Assembly: GCF_026262505.1 (NCBI RefSeq)
Contig: NC_067208.1
Location: 1,302,001 to 1,366,000, forward strand
DNA from: Trichomonas vaginalis G3
Lineage: Eukaryota > Parabasalia > Trichomonadida > Trichomonadidae
Direction of reading: 5' to 3'
DNA: 64,000 bases
The notes under the pieces are model-generated. The model ran no database searches, was not told where the DNA came from, and worked only from the letters and a program-made list of their open reading frames with translations. Both the position numbers and the translations under genes were made by a program. This document shows, in pieces, positions 18,119 to 26,746 of this stretch. Every line of letters starts with the position of its first letter. The stretch's first letter is position 1.

Positions 18119-18730
18119 ATGGATAGACTTGATACATCAAGAGTCTACGAAGAGGAGCGTGAAATTGCTTGTGAGAAAGGCTTATGCATTTCTTCACAGG
18201 GATCATCACGTGTTAGAGTCGGAAAAACAGAAGTAATCGTTAATATTGTTGGTCCAAAACAGATGGTTTTCCGTGAAATAGAAACAGGCAAAGTAAACAT
18301 CAAAGCGAAATCATATCCAGAAAATCCAACAATTAATAAAATAGTTGCTGATGCAATCGAAAATTCACTCAAATGCGATGCTTATCCAGATTCTAATCTC
18401 GAAGTTAGTGTTACCATTGTATGCGATGATGGTGGCCTGAAAGCTTGCGCAGTTAATGCAACGATTTTAGCTTTAGTTGATGCAGGTTTTGAAATGAACC
18501 ATTTACTTGCAGCTTCAAGTTTAGCTGTAAAGGGGGATATCTTAGTGAATGATCCAAATGCCAGTGAAGAAGAACTTTATGATGGCGCTGCTACTTTTGT
18601 TTATGAAATCGATTCTCAAAAGATAATTTCTACATTTTTCGAAGGATATATACAGCCACGCATGCTTCCAATTCTTATGAAGCGCGCAACTGCAAATTCT
18701 CAAGAATGGGAGGAAAGAATCAAAAATTGA
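18119..18730 (+). CDS. RRP46: RNase PH-domain exosome subunit, RRP46-like
   Basis: A 203-residue single RNase PH domain. Typical features are the N-terminal strand pattern CEKGLCISSQGSSRVRVG, then VIVNIVGPKQ, and the core helix-strand block DDGGLKACAVNATILALVDAGF. That last block matches the DAGSLLACCLNA..ALVDAG part of EXOSC5/RRP46. In eukaryotes this protein is one of six PH-type subunits in the ring of the RNA exosome, which degrades and trims RNA. The catalytic phosphate-binding arginines of bacterial RNase PH are not evident, as expected for an inactive ring subunit. The ATG follows a T-rich leader without a clear initiator. RRP41 or MTR3 are alternatives, but the short length and central motif favour RRP46. 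Confidence 0.75.
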   Translation: MDRLDTSRVYEEEREIACEKGLCISSQGSSRVRVGKTEVIVNIVGPKQMVFREIETGKVNIKAKSYPENPTINKIVADAIENSLKCDAYPDSNLEVSVTIVCDDGGLKACAVNATILALVDAGFEMNHLLAASSLAVKGDILVNDPNASEEELYDGAATFVYEIDSQKIISTFFEGYIQPRMLPILMKRATANSQEWEERIKN

Positions 18731-19431
18731 AAATGTTATATACAATGTATAAATAAAAACAGTTTCTTTATATAGTTTATTGCCTATTTGCATTTTTAAT
18801 ACCAAAGTCTAAGCAAAAAATGCCAATTTTCATCCATACAAAATTAGATTTTATGCTTTATTACTTATTATTAGCTTTAAAAGACATTCAGTCTAAGTGG
18901 TATTTGATCTGTTATATTGGTAGTTTTGACATATTGATTTGGATGATATTGCTCTTTTATTTTTCACATACTTTTCATTTTATTGTCTTGAATAACCTTT
19001 ATCATCAGTATTTAAACTAAATCTACCAATGGGCATCGGAGATTGATAATTTAATGGATTCCATCTTTGTCAATGCCCCTTTTTCTCGATAAATGTCCTA
19101 AGTCCTTTTGTATATTGTGACATCAATATATATGTGCAAAATAATCATTTTGCTTAAAGCCTTGGAATATATATTCACATTTAATATTTCATATTATATA
19201 ATATTTCATATTCACATTTAATATTTCATATTATATAATATTTCATATCCATATTCAATATTTCATATAATATATGTTCGTTATATACTTTTTTAACGAT
19301 GAAATTAAGTATGTTTTTGGATGTACGTAATGGTTCGATGTGAAATTTAAAATTAAAACAAAATATTTTACGGTATCAAATAAAATTTAAAAATATTAAC
19401 GAACAATTACCTACAAAAATAATATTGTTTA
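18731..19431. other. AT-rich intergenic DNA with short tandem repeat
   Basis: About 700 bp between two convergent host genes. Apart from the 37-bp repeat at 19173-19277 nothing is recognised. A 66-codon ORF at 18820-19020 is hydrophobic and AT-driven and is not taken as a gene. Confidence 0.6.
19173..19277. repeat. 37-bp AT-rich tandem repeat, about 2.8 copies
   Basis: The unit starts ATTCACATTTAATATTTCAT and continues with ATTATATAATATTTCAT. Exact copies begin at 19173 and 19210, and a diverged partial copy starts near 19247. Confidence 0.85.
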
Positions 19432-20451
19432 TTAAGAATCTTTTTCCACATTAGTAGACTTTAAATGGAACGATCGCCATGGAGTTTCTTGAGATCCGAC
19501 GACTTCCTTCAATTGTTTTCTGTCTACTACTGTATCAACTATTGGAGCTAACGTTATTGTTCTATCAAGCTTCGTAATCTGTTGTATCCAAGGATGTTCA
19601 AGTAATTGAGGTATTGTACAGCGATTATTAGGGTCTCTGGACATGGTGTGTGAAATAAAATCTTTAAATTCTTTAGACATAGCTTTTGGATTGCGGAAAC
19701 CTGGAAATCCTGATCTTGCGATTTTTAGCATAGCTTTTGTCGGTTCGAGCTCGTAGTATGGCGGGCCACCTTCAATCAACTCGATTGCCGTCGCTGCAAT
19801 CGACCAAACGTCGGCAGGAAAGCTGTATGGCTTTCCATTGATAACTTCTGGGGCCATCCAATAAGGCGTACCCATTGGGGTGAATGTATTGAACTTCCCG
19901 TTTGAAAACTCTGTACTTAAACCAAAATCTGTTACTTTTATTTGGCCGCTCGAATTTAAGAGAATATTTCCAGCTTTGATGTCGCGATGAAGTATTTTGT
20001 ATTTAGTATGAAGTATGTGGACGGCTGTGAGAAGATCTGCTATGACGAAAGCCGCTTGTTGCTCAGTTAATGTTTCGCCACGGAAATCTAAGATATCTCT
20101 TAGCGATCCACGGTCACAGTACTCCATTAATAGCATAGGTTCGTCATTATATATTATATTTCCGTAAAATTGAATTGTATATGCTGTAGTAATCTTTTTA
20201 ATTAACTCGATTTCTCGGACAATTGACTCAGATGCAGATCCGGTAAGGACATCTGGATTGATTGTTTTGCCTGCTAGGCATAAACCAGATTGTCTATGTC
20301 GAACTTTGTAAACTGAGCCAAATCCGCCTTTTCCGATCTCTTCGACAATTTCGAATATATCCTCTGTGCGCGCAAGTGGATCTAGTTCCCAATTCATATC
20401 TTCGCATAGCTGTTGGAGGCTGGAGGTCTGAGATAACCTGCGCCTTCTCAT
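19432..20451 (-). CDS. STE20/MST-like serine/threonine protein kinase
   Basis: A 339-residue protein that is mostly one kinase domain (residues about 30-287). It has the glycine loop IGKGGFGSVY, the ATP-anchoring lysine in LAGKTIN, HRDIKAGNILL with catalytic Asp, DFGLS, and the activation segment GTPYWMAPEVING typical of STE20/MST/GCK kinases. Subdomain IX is present as DVWSIAATAIELIEGGPPYYE. The K in HRDIKAGN marks serine/threonine specificity. There are short N-terminal and about 50-residue C-terminal extensions without a SARAH or other known domain. It probably signals to the cytoskeleton, growth or stress responses like other germinal-centre kinases. It converges with the RRP46 gene. Confidence 0.9.
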   Translation of the reverse strand: MRRRRLSQTSSLQQLCEDMNWELDPLARTEDIFEIVEEIGKGGFGSVYKVRHRQSGLCLAGKTINPDVLTGSASESIVREIELIKKITTAYTIQFYGNIIYNDEPMLLMEYCDRGSLRDILDFRGETLTEQQAAFVIADLLTAVHILHTKYKILHRDIKAGNILLNSSGQIKVTDFGLSTEFSNGKFNTFTPMGTPYWMAPEVINGKPYSFPADVWSIAATAIELIEGGPPYYELEPTKAMLKIARSGFPGFRNPKAMSKEFKDFISHTMSRDPNNRCTIPQLLEHPWIQQITKLDRTITLAPIVDTVVDRKQLKEVVGSQETPWRSFHLKSTNVEKDS

Positions 20452-21070
20452 GAGATCTCAAATTGTTGTCACGTTTGGTTGCTCGTCAAAAGTATTGAAG
20501 AGGTTTTGTGAAGTAGAATGATTCCTAAATGATATTTCAAAAATTATGAATTTTTCAAAAAATATTCGAATTCAAGAAGATATTGTCGGAATTATAAAAG
20601 ATCGTTTTTGAGGGATGCCATACTCATATTTAAGTCTTGCTTATAGAAGTTTTATGAAAAGGTTCGAATTACATAACTTTATTCCATAGATGTGAGTTAA
20701 TCATTTTTATGCTTTATCTTTAAAATAGGAAATTTTCTTAAAAATATGTTTTTCTCGTTGAAAACTATATGAGCACAAATTGCTGGCTTCTAATTTATCA
20801 ATTCTTAATGAACAATAAGAGAAACTCAAGAAATGATCCACTAATACTCTATGTAAGGAATCTATTACATTAAGAGTTAAACTTGTTAAATTTCCTTTGG
20901 AAAATAATTCAATATTTGAATGAGTTTTTCGTATTATAATGATAGTCATTATTAATAACAAACTCTTTTAATAACTGATTGTGTTTCTATCATTAAAAAA
21001 ATTGCAATTAAAATAAAGAATTACTTTTATCAAACAAAAATTCATGAATAAACATATAAATAGATATAAA
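20452..21070. other. intergenic DNA, no supported gene
   Basis: About 620 bp of AT-rich DNA. A leftward 84-codon ORF (20707-20961) has a faint leucine-rich, surface-protein-like composition but no repeat register, so it is not called. Confidence 0.55.
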
Positions 21071-23176
21071 TTAATGTTCAATATGCATGAATCCAACATA
21101 TCCTGACTCTTCGAAATCGTTTCTAAATGGATCATCAGAGAGACTAGTAATTGAAGTAGTAAACAATGGATTATCGCAGGTGACTGATGGAGCATCAGTA
21201 GGAATTGTAATGGCAGATTCAACTTGAAATTCTTGACTATATGTATCTGAATCTGATTCATCCCTATGTTTTCTAATGTATAAATAGATTGCAACAGCAA
21301 CAATTATAGCAATTACAACACAAACAACTGCAATTATTATCCAGTTGAACTTGGACTTTGACTTATCAGATTTTGTGTTGTTTTGGTCGTTTTGTTGGCC
21401 TGCTGTTGATGAACCATTTGGAACTTCTTTCGACGAAGATTCAGATGATCCAGATTCAGATTCCTTTGTTGGTGGAACAGGTGTTTTCTCTTCTGACTTT
21501 GGAGTTGGAGGTATAACAATTGGAGTTTGAACTGGAGTTATTGGTGTCATTTCTGCTGTGCTAAATGGTGTTGAAAAAGCTGTTTCAAATGGTGTTGTTG
21601 ATTGTGTTGAATATGGTGTCTCAAAAGCAGAACTAAATGGAGTAGAAAACTGAGTTTCAAATGGAGTTTCAAAAGCACTCTGAAACACTGTCTCAAATGG
21701 AGTATTTCCATTAGTTTGGAATGGAGTAGTAAATACTGTTTCAACAGCTGCATTAAATGGTGTGGAAAATGCTGTTTCGAAAGCAGTTGAAAATGGTGTT
21801 GAGTGTGGTGTTTCAAATGCAGTTGAAAATAGTGTTGAATGTGGTGTTTCAAACGCAGTTGAAAATGGTGTGGAAAATGCTGTATCAAATGGAGTAGTAA
21901 ATGCTGTTTCGAAAGCAGTGTTAAATGGAATATTAAATGGTGTTATTCCATTAGATTGGAATGGTGTTTTATGAGCTGTTTCGAAAGCAGTCTTGTAAGG
22001 AGTTTCAACTGGAGTGATATGATTAGTAATGAATGGTGTTGAATATGCAGTGATAAATGGAGTTTCAAATGCTGTTGTGAATGGTGTTTCAACAGGAGTT
22101 ACTACAGCTGTTACAAATGGTGTTGAAGACATTGTTTCAAACGGTGTCTTATGAGCAGTACTAAAAACAGTTTCTACTGGTGTTTCTATAGCAGTTACAT
22201 GTGGTGTTGATGCAACTGTTTCGACTGGTGTAGCTGCAAATGTTCCTGTCATTCTTGGATATGGATAATCTGCATGGCACAAGTATGTTCCATAGTGTTG
22301 CATAATCTTATGTTCATCTTTAGTGAGATGAACTTGTGTACCAACGAAAACAACACTATTATAGGCAAGATAGTTGTGATATGATGAATCATCTGCGGAG
22401 CAATTTTCAACAGTTATATAACCAAAAGTGTTATGTGCGTAATATGTTTGGGAGCTTCCTCTTGAATTGCCATAGATGTAGTACTCTAGTATGTGTACAT
22501 CTGAATCATCAGATAGAATTACGCCATAGGAATCAACAGTGTTGTTTAATACATTGCATCTTTTGGAGTCCATTCTATTGGACATTTTATAGAAGTAAAT
22601 AATGGTCTGTGGGCTTTTATTTCCCTGGACTGTGCAGTAGGAAAAATCACAACCTTGTAAATCAGAATCCAAATAAACGACACCATATGTACCTTTACTG
22701 AATCTATAGTTGTACGCAGTAGCTGATGAGATGTTACTATTTGTTAGTGACTGAAAATTATATAATGAGAGTGGCTCGTTACTTTCGCCGCATTTTATTG
22801 TTGAAAGATAGGTAACATTATAACCTTGATTAACATTTACATATACTATTGATCCTGTTTGTCCACCTCCTACGATGCATGAAATAATGCAATTGTGCAT
22901 TAAATTTAAGTGGTAATTGCCTTGAAAACGCATGCCACCACCCATCCAGCCTTTTCCGTTTTCAATTATACTTGCATATACAGTAATTGATGCATCTGCA
23001 TGATCTCCTTCGAAGTGAATTGTTGATTTTCCTTCTTTAATACCGCAATCATGAAATTGGCATTCGTAAACAAAGTATGTCGAATCGCTGAAAGCTCCAT
23101 CAATATACCATACTGAGTCTTTTTGTCTGCCAAGAAATTCTATCGAAGAAACAAGGGTTGCAAGAAGAAACATCAT
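21071..23176 (-). CDS. Pmp-like surface protein, type I membrane
   Basis: A 701-residue protein with a short signal peptide (MMFLLATLVSSIEFLG). Residues 20-310 look like a right-handed beta-helix as in chlamydial-type polymorphic membrane proteins. Residues about 330-545 are a long low-complexity region of TPFxTAFET-type units (roughly 40 of 5-6 residues). A Ser/Thr/Lys-rich spacer, one transmembrane helix (WIIIAVVCVVIAIIVAVAIYL) and a 68-residue cytosolic tail with NPLF follow. Trichomonads have large families of such surface proteins, thought to mediate adherence. The repeat stalk would lift the beta-helix from the cell surface, and the NPxF-like tail could bind endocytic adaptors (inference). 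Confidence 0.8.
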   Translation of the reverse strand: MMFLLATLVSSIEFLGRQKDSVWYIDGAFSDSTYFVYECQFHDCGIKEGKSTIHFEGDHADASITVYASIIENGKGWMGGGMRFQGNYHLNLMHNCIISCIVGGGQTGSIVYVNVNQGYNVTYLSTIKCGESNEPLSLYNFQSLTNSNISSATAYNYRFSKGTYGVVYLDSDLQGCDFSYCTVQGNKSPQTIIYFYKMSNRMDSKRCNVLNNTVDSYGVILSDDSDVHILEYYIYGNSRGSSQTYYAHNTFGYITVENCSADDSSYHNYLAYNSVVFVGTQVHLTKDEHKIMQHYGTYLCHADYPYPRMTGTFAATPVETVASTPHVTAIETPVETVFSTAHKTPFETMSSTPFVTAVVTPVETPFTTAFETPFITAYSTPFITNHITPVETPYKTAFETAHKTPFQSNGITPFNIPFNTAFETAFTTPFDTAFSTPFSTAFETPHSTLFSTAFETPHSTPFSTAFETAFSTPFNAAVETVFTTPFQTNGNTPFETVFQSAFETPFETQFSTPFSSAFETPYSTQSTTPFETAFSTPFSTAEMTPITPVQTPIVIPPTPKSEEKTPVPPTKESESGSSESSSKEVPNGSSTAGQQNDQNNTKSDKSKSKFNWIIIAVVCVVIAIIVAVAIYLYIRKHRDESDSDTYSQEFQVESAITIPTDAPSVTCDNPLFTTSITSLSDDPFRNDFEESGYVGFMHIEH

Positions 23177-24883
23177 AAATAGATTTTTGAAAGAAAAATT
23201 CTAGGCTATGATGCAAGTTTGCGTAATATTTGCAATTATAAATTTCAAGACTTTAGAAATTTGTTTTAACATGAAAAAATATATATAGAAGTGATACTCG
23301 ATTCTTTTAAATTATTTTCAGTTTAATTTAATTTTTAATAATTATATTGAACATTTATAGCATAGCAAAATTACTTGAATATAAAATATTTCAATGAGTT
23401 TTAATTTCTATCGTTTGAATCATTCAAAATTTCAAATAACTAAAAGAAATATAAGGTATTCTTTTACTATTTGTAATTCATATCCCTAACTAACGGTCTT
23501 GCAATGTATGATGCAAAAATGCATCATTTTTGATTTTTTTGCCAAAGTCAAATATATCAACTAAATGTCTTTTGATAAGATATGAATTAATCTAAATATG
23601 ATTGTTCAAAAAATTATGGAATACCTACCGAGATTTTTTTTTTCGGTTTTTATAAATTGGTCAAAAATACATCCAATAAAGATTGCAAGCCAAGATAGAT
23701 TTTGAATTTATGCTACTTTACCTTTTAGTTACATTCATACAGCAACAAGTCTTCTTCAATCAAATATACACAACTCAAGAATTATTAATATTACTTCAAT
23801 GATTGAACTTTGGGAAAACATTTAACTAATATCATGTCTGTTAAGATTTCAAGAAATTAGGAATTGTTATTCAAAAAAAAATTTCACATTGGCAAATTTA
23901 GGAGTTTTTTGTAATTAAAAACTACATGGATTGAAATATGCTATGCATTTATCCTTCTTCAATAAAAATTATTAAATAATTTGAATTAGTACTGAACCAA
24001 GTATTAATTAATCCGCCTTGAACTCGTATGAGTTTCCCAAACTTTTTTGAGTTCAATGACAGATGAATAATTTTTCTTGTCAGAAAAAGGCTGAAAATGC
24101 AATCATCATTATCTAAATTTCTAATCAATTTGATTATTTGATTATTTGAGCTTTCTAATTATTACATTTGCCCCTATATTTGAATATTTAGTATTTTCTT
24201 TGATTTTGCTAGTAATTTTCCTATTTTAAGTATTGTTAATTCGGTTATTTGATATTTAATGATTAACTCCTCATCTATCATGAAATATTATTTTACAATA
24301 GAATTTTAAGGTGTACCGTTTGTCGCATGTGTAATGAAGTGTCAGTATTTGGCTTATCGAGCTTATATAAAGAATTGGTTAAACAGCAGGAATGTTTGGA
24401 TGGTTATTTCAATTGACTAAATTAAACATCAAAAAACAAATGTTGTCTATCAAATTAATTGAGCAAGTATATCTTATGTTTTAATATTTTATCTGTTGAA
24501 ATTCTCCGATATTTTGCAATCGCTGTTTCGAATTACTGTCTAAATTTTGCGCAATTTTCCAAAGAAATACTATGCTGTATGCATATGACAATAATATATC
24601 GATATATGATTGTCATTTCTCAAAAAATAACCCCATTCAATTTCAAAATTTGTTTTGTCGTGGTTATTCTTTATTCTAAACATCCTTACATTATATCCCG
24701 AATATTAATTATTTTTTCAATAGGATGTATACAAAAATTAAGCGCGTGACATTGAAAATAAGCTTTTTATCGGAAAAAATCGAAATTATGAATATGTTTG
24801 GCAACACCATTACTTTTGATTTTTTCTTTACATATTAACTCTCTGAATTTAATTCTTTCAAATTTTTCAATTCGACTTATTTT
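23177..24883. other. 1.7-kb AT-rich intergenic region
   Basis: The largest gene-free stretch of the host part. Both strands are full of stops. A 96-codon ORF at 24459-24749 is rich in Ile, Phe and Tyr, as expected for chance ORFs in such DNA. No repeats, RNA genes or transposon ends were recognised. Confidence 0.6.
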
Positions 24884-24888
24884 TCATA
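24884..24888 (+). promoter_or_regulatory. initiator TCATA
   Basis: TCATA with the +1 A four bases before the ATG at 24890. It matches the trichomonad initiator TCAYW and its usual closeness to the start codon. Confidence 0.55.
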
Positions 24889-24889
24889 A

Positions 24890-25399
24890 ATGAAATTACA
24901 AGTAGGAAAGCTATCTGGATCATTTCAGACAATATGCGTAGATATCAATGATACACTTAACGATGCATTAAAGTCAAACAACATACTACCTCAACAAAAC
25001 AGCTATTTCATTCCTGTATCTGCCGGAAAAGTCCTTTGTGGAAGTTGCACAATACAGGGTCTTGGATTAAAAGATAATCAAAAAATTATATTAACAGAAA
25101 AAGCTCGCCCTGCTTCGCAAAAACATTCGACCGTTTTGATAACTCAGTACGAACGTGATGAGAAGATACAAAACGATATACTTATTGAAAAATGCAGAAT
25201 TGCTGATATAGAATTTCAAGGATGGGAGTGTGATTCTCGTTTTAATTTACTTATGCAAGATATTTATAATGAAGAAAAAGAAGCCGAACAGCTCGAAAAA
25301 GAAGAATCTGAATTTACTCAAGTAACTGTTATTTCAAAATCCAAAAAGATTTCTGATCAGCCGTTACCTCATGTTTTTTTGATGTCTGAATATCTCTAA
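24890..25399 (+). CDS. ubiquitin-like-fold protein with coiled C-terminus
   Basis: A 169-residue protein. Residues 1-72 follow the strand/helix order of a ubiquitin-like domain: MKLQVGKLSGSF, then VDINDTLNDALKSNNI, YFIPVSAGKVLCG and LGLKDNQKIILTEK. The position of LGLKDNQKI matches the last-strand region of ubiquitin folds. The rest is charged and helical (residues 90-145), ending in a hydrophobic tail. There is no C-terminal Gly-Gly, so it would not be conjugated. It may act as an adaptor, for example for proteasome or folding factors. The fold assignment is inference from pattern only. Confidence 0.55.
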   Translation: MKLQVGKLSGSFQTICVDINDTLNDALKSNNILPQQNSYFIPVSAGKVLCGSCTIQGLGLKDNQKIILTEKARPASQKHSTVLITQYERDEKIQNDILIEKCRIADIEFQGWECDSRFNLLMQDIYNEEKEAEQLEKEESEFTQVTVISKSKKISDQPLPHVFLMSEYL

Positions 25400-25516
25400 T
25401 AAATGTGTGTATTTGTTATCATGGTAAAATATTTGTTTAGATTAATAAGTTGATTGATTTTCTCCTTATTTTTCAAAGAAATAACTCCAATCATAAGATA
25501 TTTGGCAAACCCAAAT

Positions 25517-25526
25517 TTTAGCTAAA
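25517..25526. repeat. left 10-bp flanking repeat TTTAGCTAAA
   Basis: Identical to 26401-26410 on the other side of the 874-bp segment. The motif is itself a palindrome, so its value as a target duplication is reduced. Confidence 0.5.
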
Positions 25527-25586
25527 AGTGACAGGGGAAAAAAACGTTTAGTATTAAAAAAAAGACCGATGAGAGCTTCGTTCGAA

Positions 25587-25656
25587 ATATAGAGGGAACT
25601 GAGAATGTGCAACCATTCTCAGGGAATATTGGATGCTATTCCCGTTCCCTCTGTAT
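25587..25656. other. perfect three-way-junction inverted-repeat fold
   Basis: An outer stem AGAGGGAAC/GTTCCCTCT (25591-25599 with 25644-25652) extends to 13 pairs with one G-T. It encloses two hairpins placed end to end with no unpaired base. One is TGAGAATG..CATTCTCA (25600-25621, loop TGCAAC) and the other is GGGAAT..ATTCCC (25622-25643, loop of 10). All stems are exact. Confidence 0.85.
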
Positions 25657-25693
25657 GGAAAATTGAGGTTTTCAAAGGGAGTTAAAATAATAT

Positions 25694-26046
25694 CAAATTT
25701 ATACTAATTTACTTCAAAATACAAAAGTATTTGACAGCTAAAATTAGTTACTTTAGCAAGCCTATCAATACCCTTTTACGATTATTGTTACTTTTTCGAA
25801 ATAAAAGTAAAAACAAATTTATACTAATTTACTTCAAAATACAAAAGTATTTGACAGCTAAAATTAGTTACTTTAGCAAGCCTATCAATACCCTTTTACG
25901 ATTATTGTTACTTTTTCGAAATAAAAGTAAAAACAAATTTATACTAATTTACTTCAAAATACAAAAGTATTTGACAGCTAAAATTAGTTACTTTAGCAAG
26001 CCTATCAATACCCTTTTACGATTATTGCTACTTTTTCGAAATAAAA
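25694..26046. repeat. 120-bp tandem repeat, three copies
   Basis: Three nearly identical 120-bp units starting CAAATTTATACTAATTTACT. Differences are limited to a base or two, so the amplification is recent. Because 120 is a multiple of three, the array produces a false repetitive ORF (25731-26117). Confidence 0.95.
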
Positions 26047-26145
26047 TAAATTTATTATCAAAAACCTTTTTTTTCTTAGTAAAAATAAACGAAATTTTTT
26101 ACCTTATGAACTTTTGATGGAAATATGCAAATTTAAAATAATAAA

Positions 26146-26275
26146 GAAAGCCGCGAGCGAAGCGATCGGCTTAGTTCGAAGATTTTGATTCAAATCTTTG
26201 CTGATCTGTAATTCGCGGAAGCCGCGAGCGAATCGAGCGGCTTAGGTCTAAGATTTTGATTCAAATCTTTGCTTA
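26146..26275. repeat. duplicated GC-rich hairpin unit
   Basis: Two related copies (26146-26217 and 26218-26275) of a unit starting GAAGCCGCGAGCGA. The unit contains inverted arms AAGCCG..CGGCTT and then AAGATTT..AAATCTT. The G+C jump against the surroundings is marked. Confidence 0.8.
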
Positions 26276-26400
26276 TATTCCTTAAATTCTTTATGAAACT
26301 CGCAACAGTTCCATAAAAAATTTTAAATTCTAAACTGTCGAAATTACCGATCGGTAATCACACCCTTCATGAGTGTGTCACTTTTTACAAGTGTGTCACT

Positions 26401-26410
26401 TTTAGCTAAA
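26401..26410. repeat. right 10-bp flanking repeat TTTAGCTAAA
   Basis: Second copy of the 10-bp motif at 25517-25526, directly outside the TGTCACT end. Confidence 0.5.
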
Positions 26411-26746
26411 ATTACCCCTACTCTAAGATATTTTACCGATTTAGCATGCATTGATTTGTAACCTCAGTATATATAAGAGCAGTATTATTCTATCCTAAAG
26501 CTATTTTTAATTAATATTTGAAGAGATTACCTGGATATAAACTATCTTTGCTTTTTTTCTATGTTTTATGATGCATTTTTAATGTAAACATTATTTGCAA
26601 TCTAATTTATCACTCCCGTCAATTTCATAGGTTGTACAGTTTAGTTATTCATATTATCGCTTATAGTTCAAATTTACAACAGGGAAAATTGAAAAGATGT
26701 AAAATAAGGTTCTCACAAAAAATTTTTAATTGAATTATTTCTTTTT

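Larger units (their letters stand above)
25527..26400. mobile_element. candidate non-autonomous transposon with AGTGACA ends
   Basis: An 874-bp segment starting AGTGACAGGGG and ending GTGTGTCACT, so the outer 7 bases are inverted (AGTGACA). The same 10-bp sequence lies on both sides. Inside are a three-way-junction fold (25587-25656), a 3 x 120 bp tandem repeat and a duplicated GC-rich hairpin unit, but no protein gene. The termini resemble the inferred right end of element A (AGTGACAGAAAA read inward). It could therefore be a Maverick-mobilised mini-element, or like the 15-kb MITE a MULE-type element with a 10-bp duplication. Confidence 0.5.

Noticed and set aside
18820-19020. 66-codon membrane-like ORF between RRP46 and kinase genes
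   Set aside because: Hydrophobicity follows from T-rich sequence; convergent intergenic location without an initiator.
20707-20961. Possible BspA-like leucine-rich fragment on the minus strand
   Set aside because: Only vague composition; no repeat register could be traced.
24459-24749. 96-codon hydrophobic ORF
   Set aside because: Composition is that of random AT-rich DNA (Ile, Phe, Tyr); no initiator and no recognised domain.
25731-26117. 128-codon ORF with three identical 40-residue repeats
   Set aside because: Created by the 120-bp tandem repeat within a mini-element; AT-rich, no promoter.
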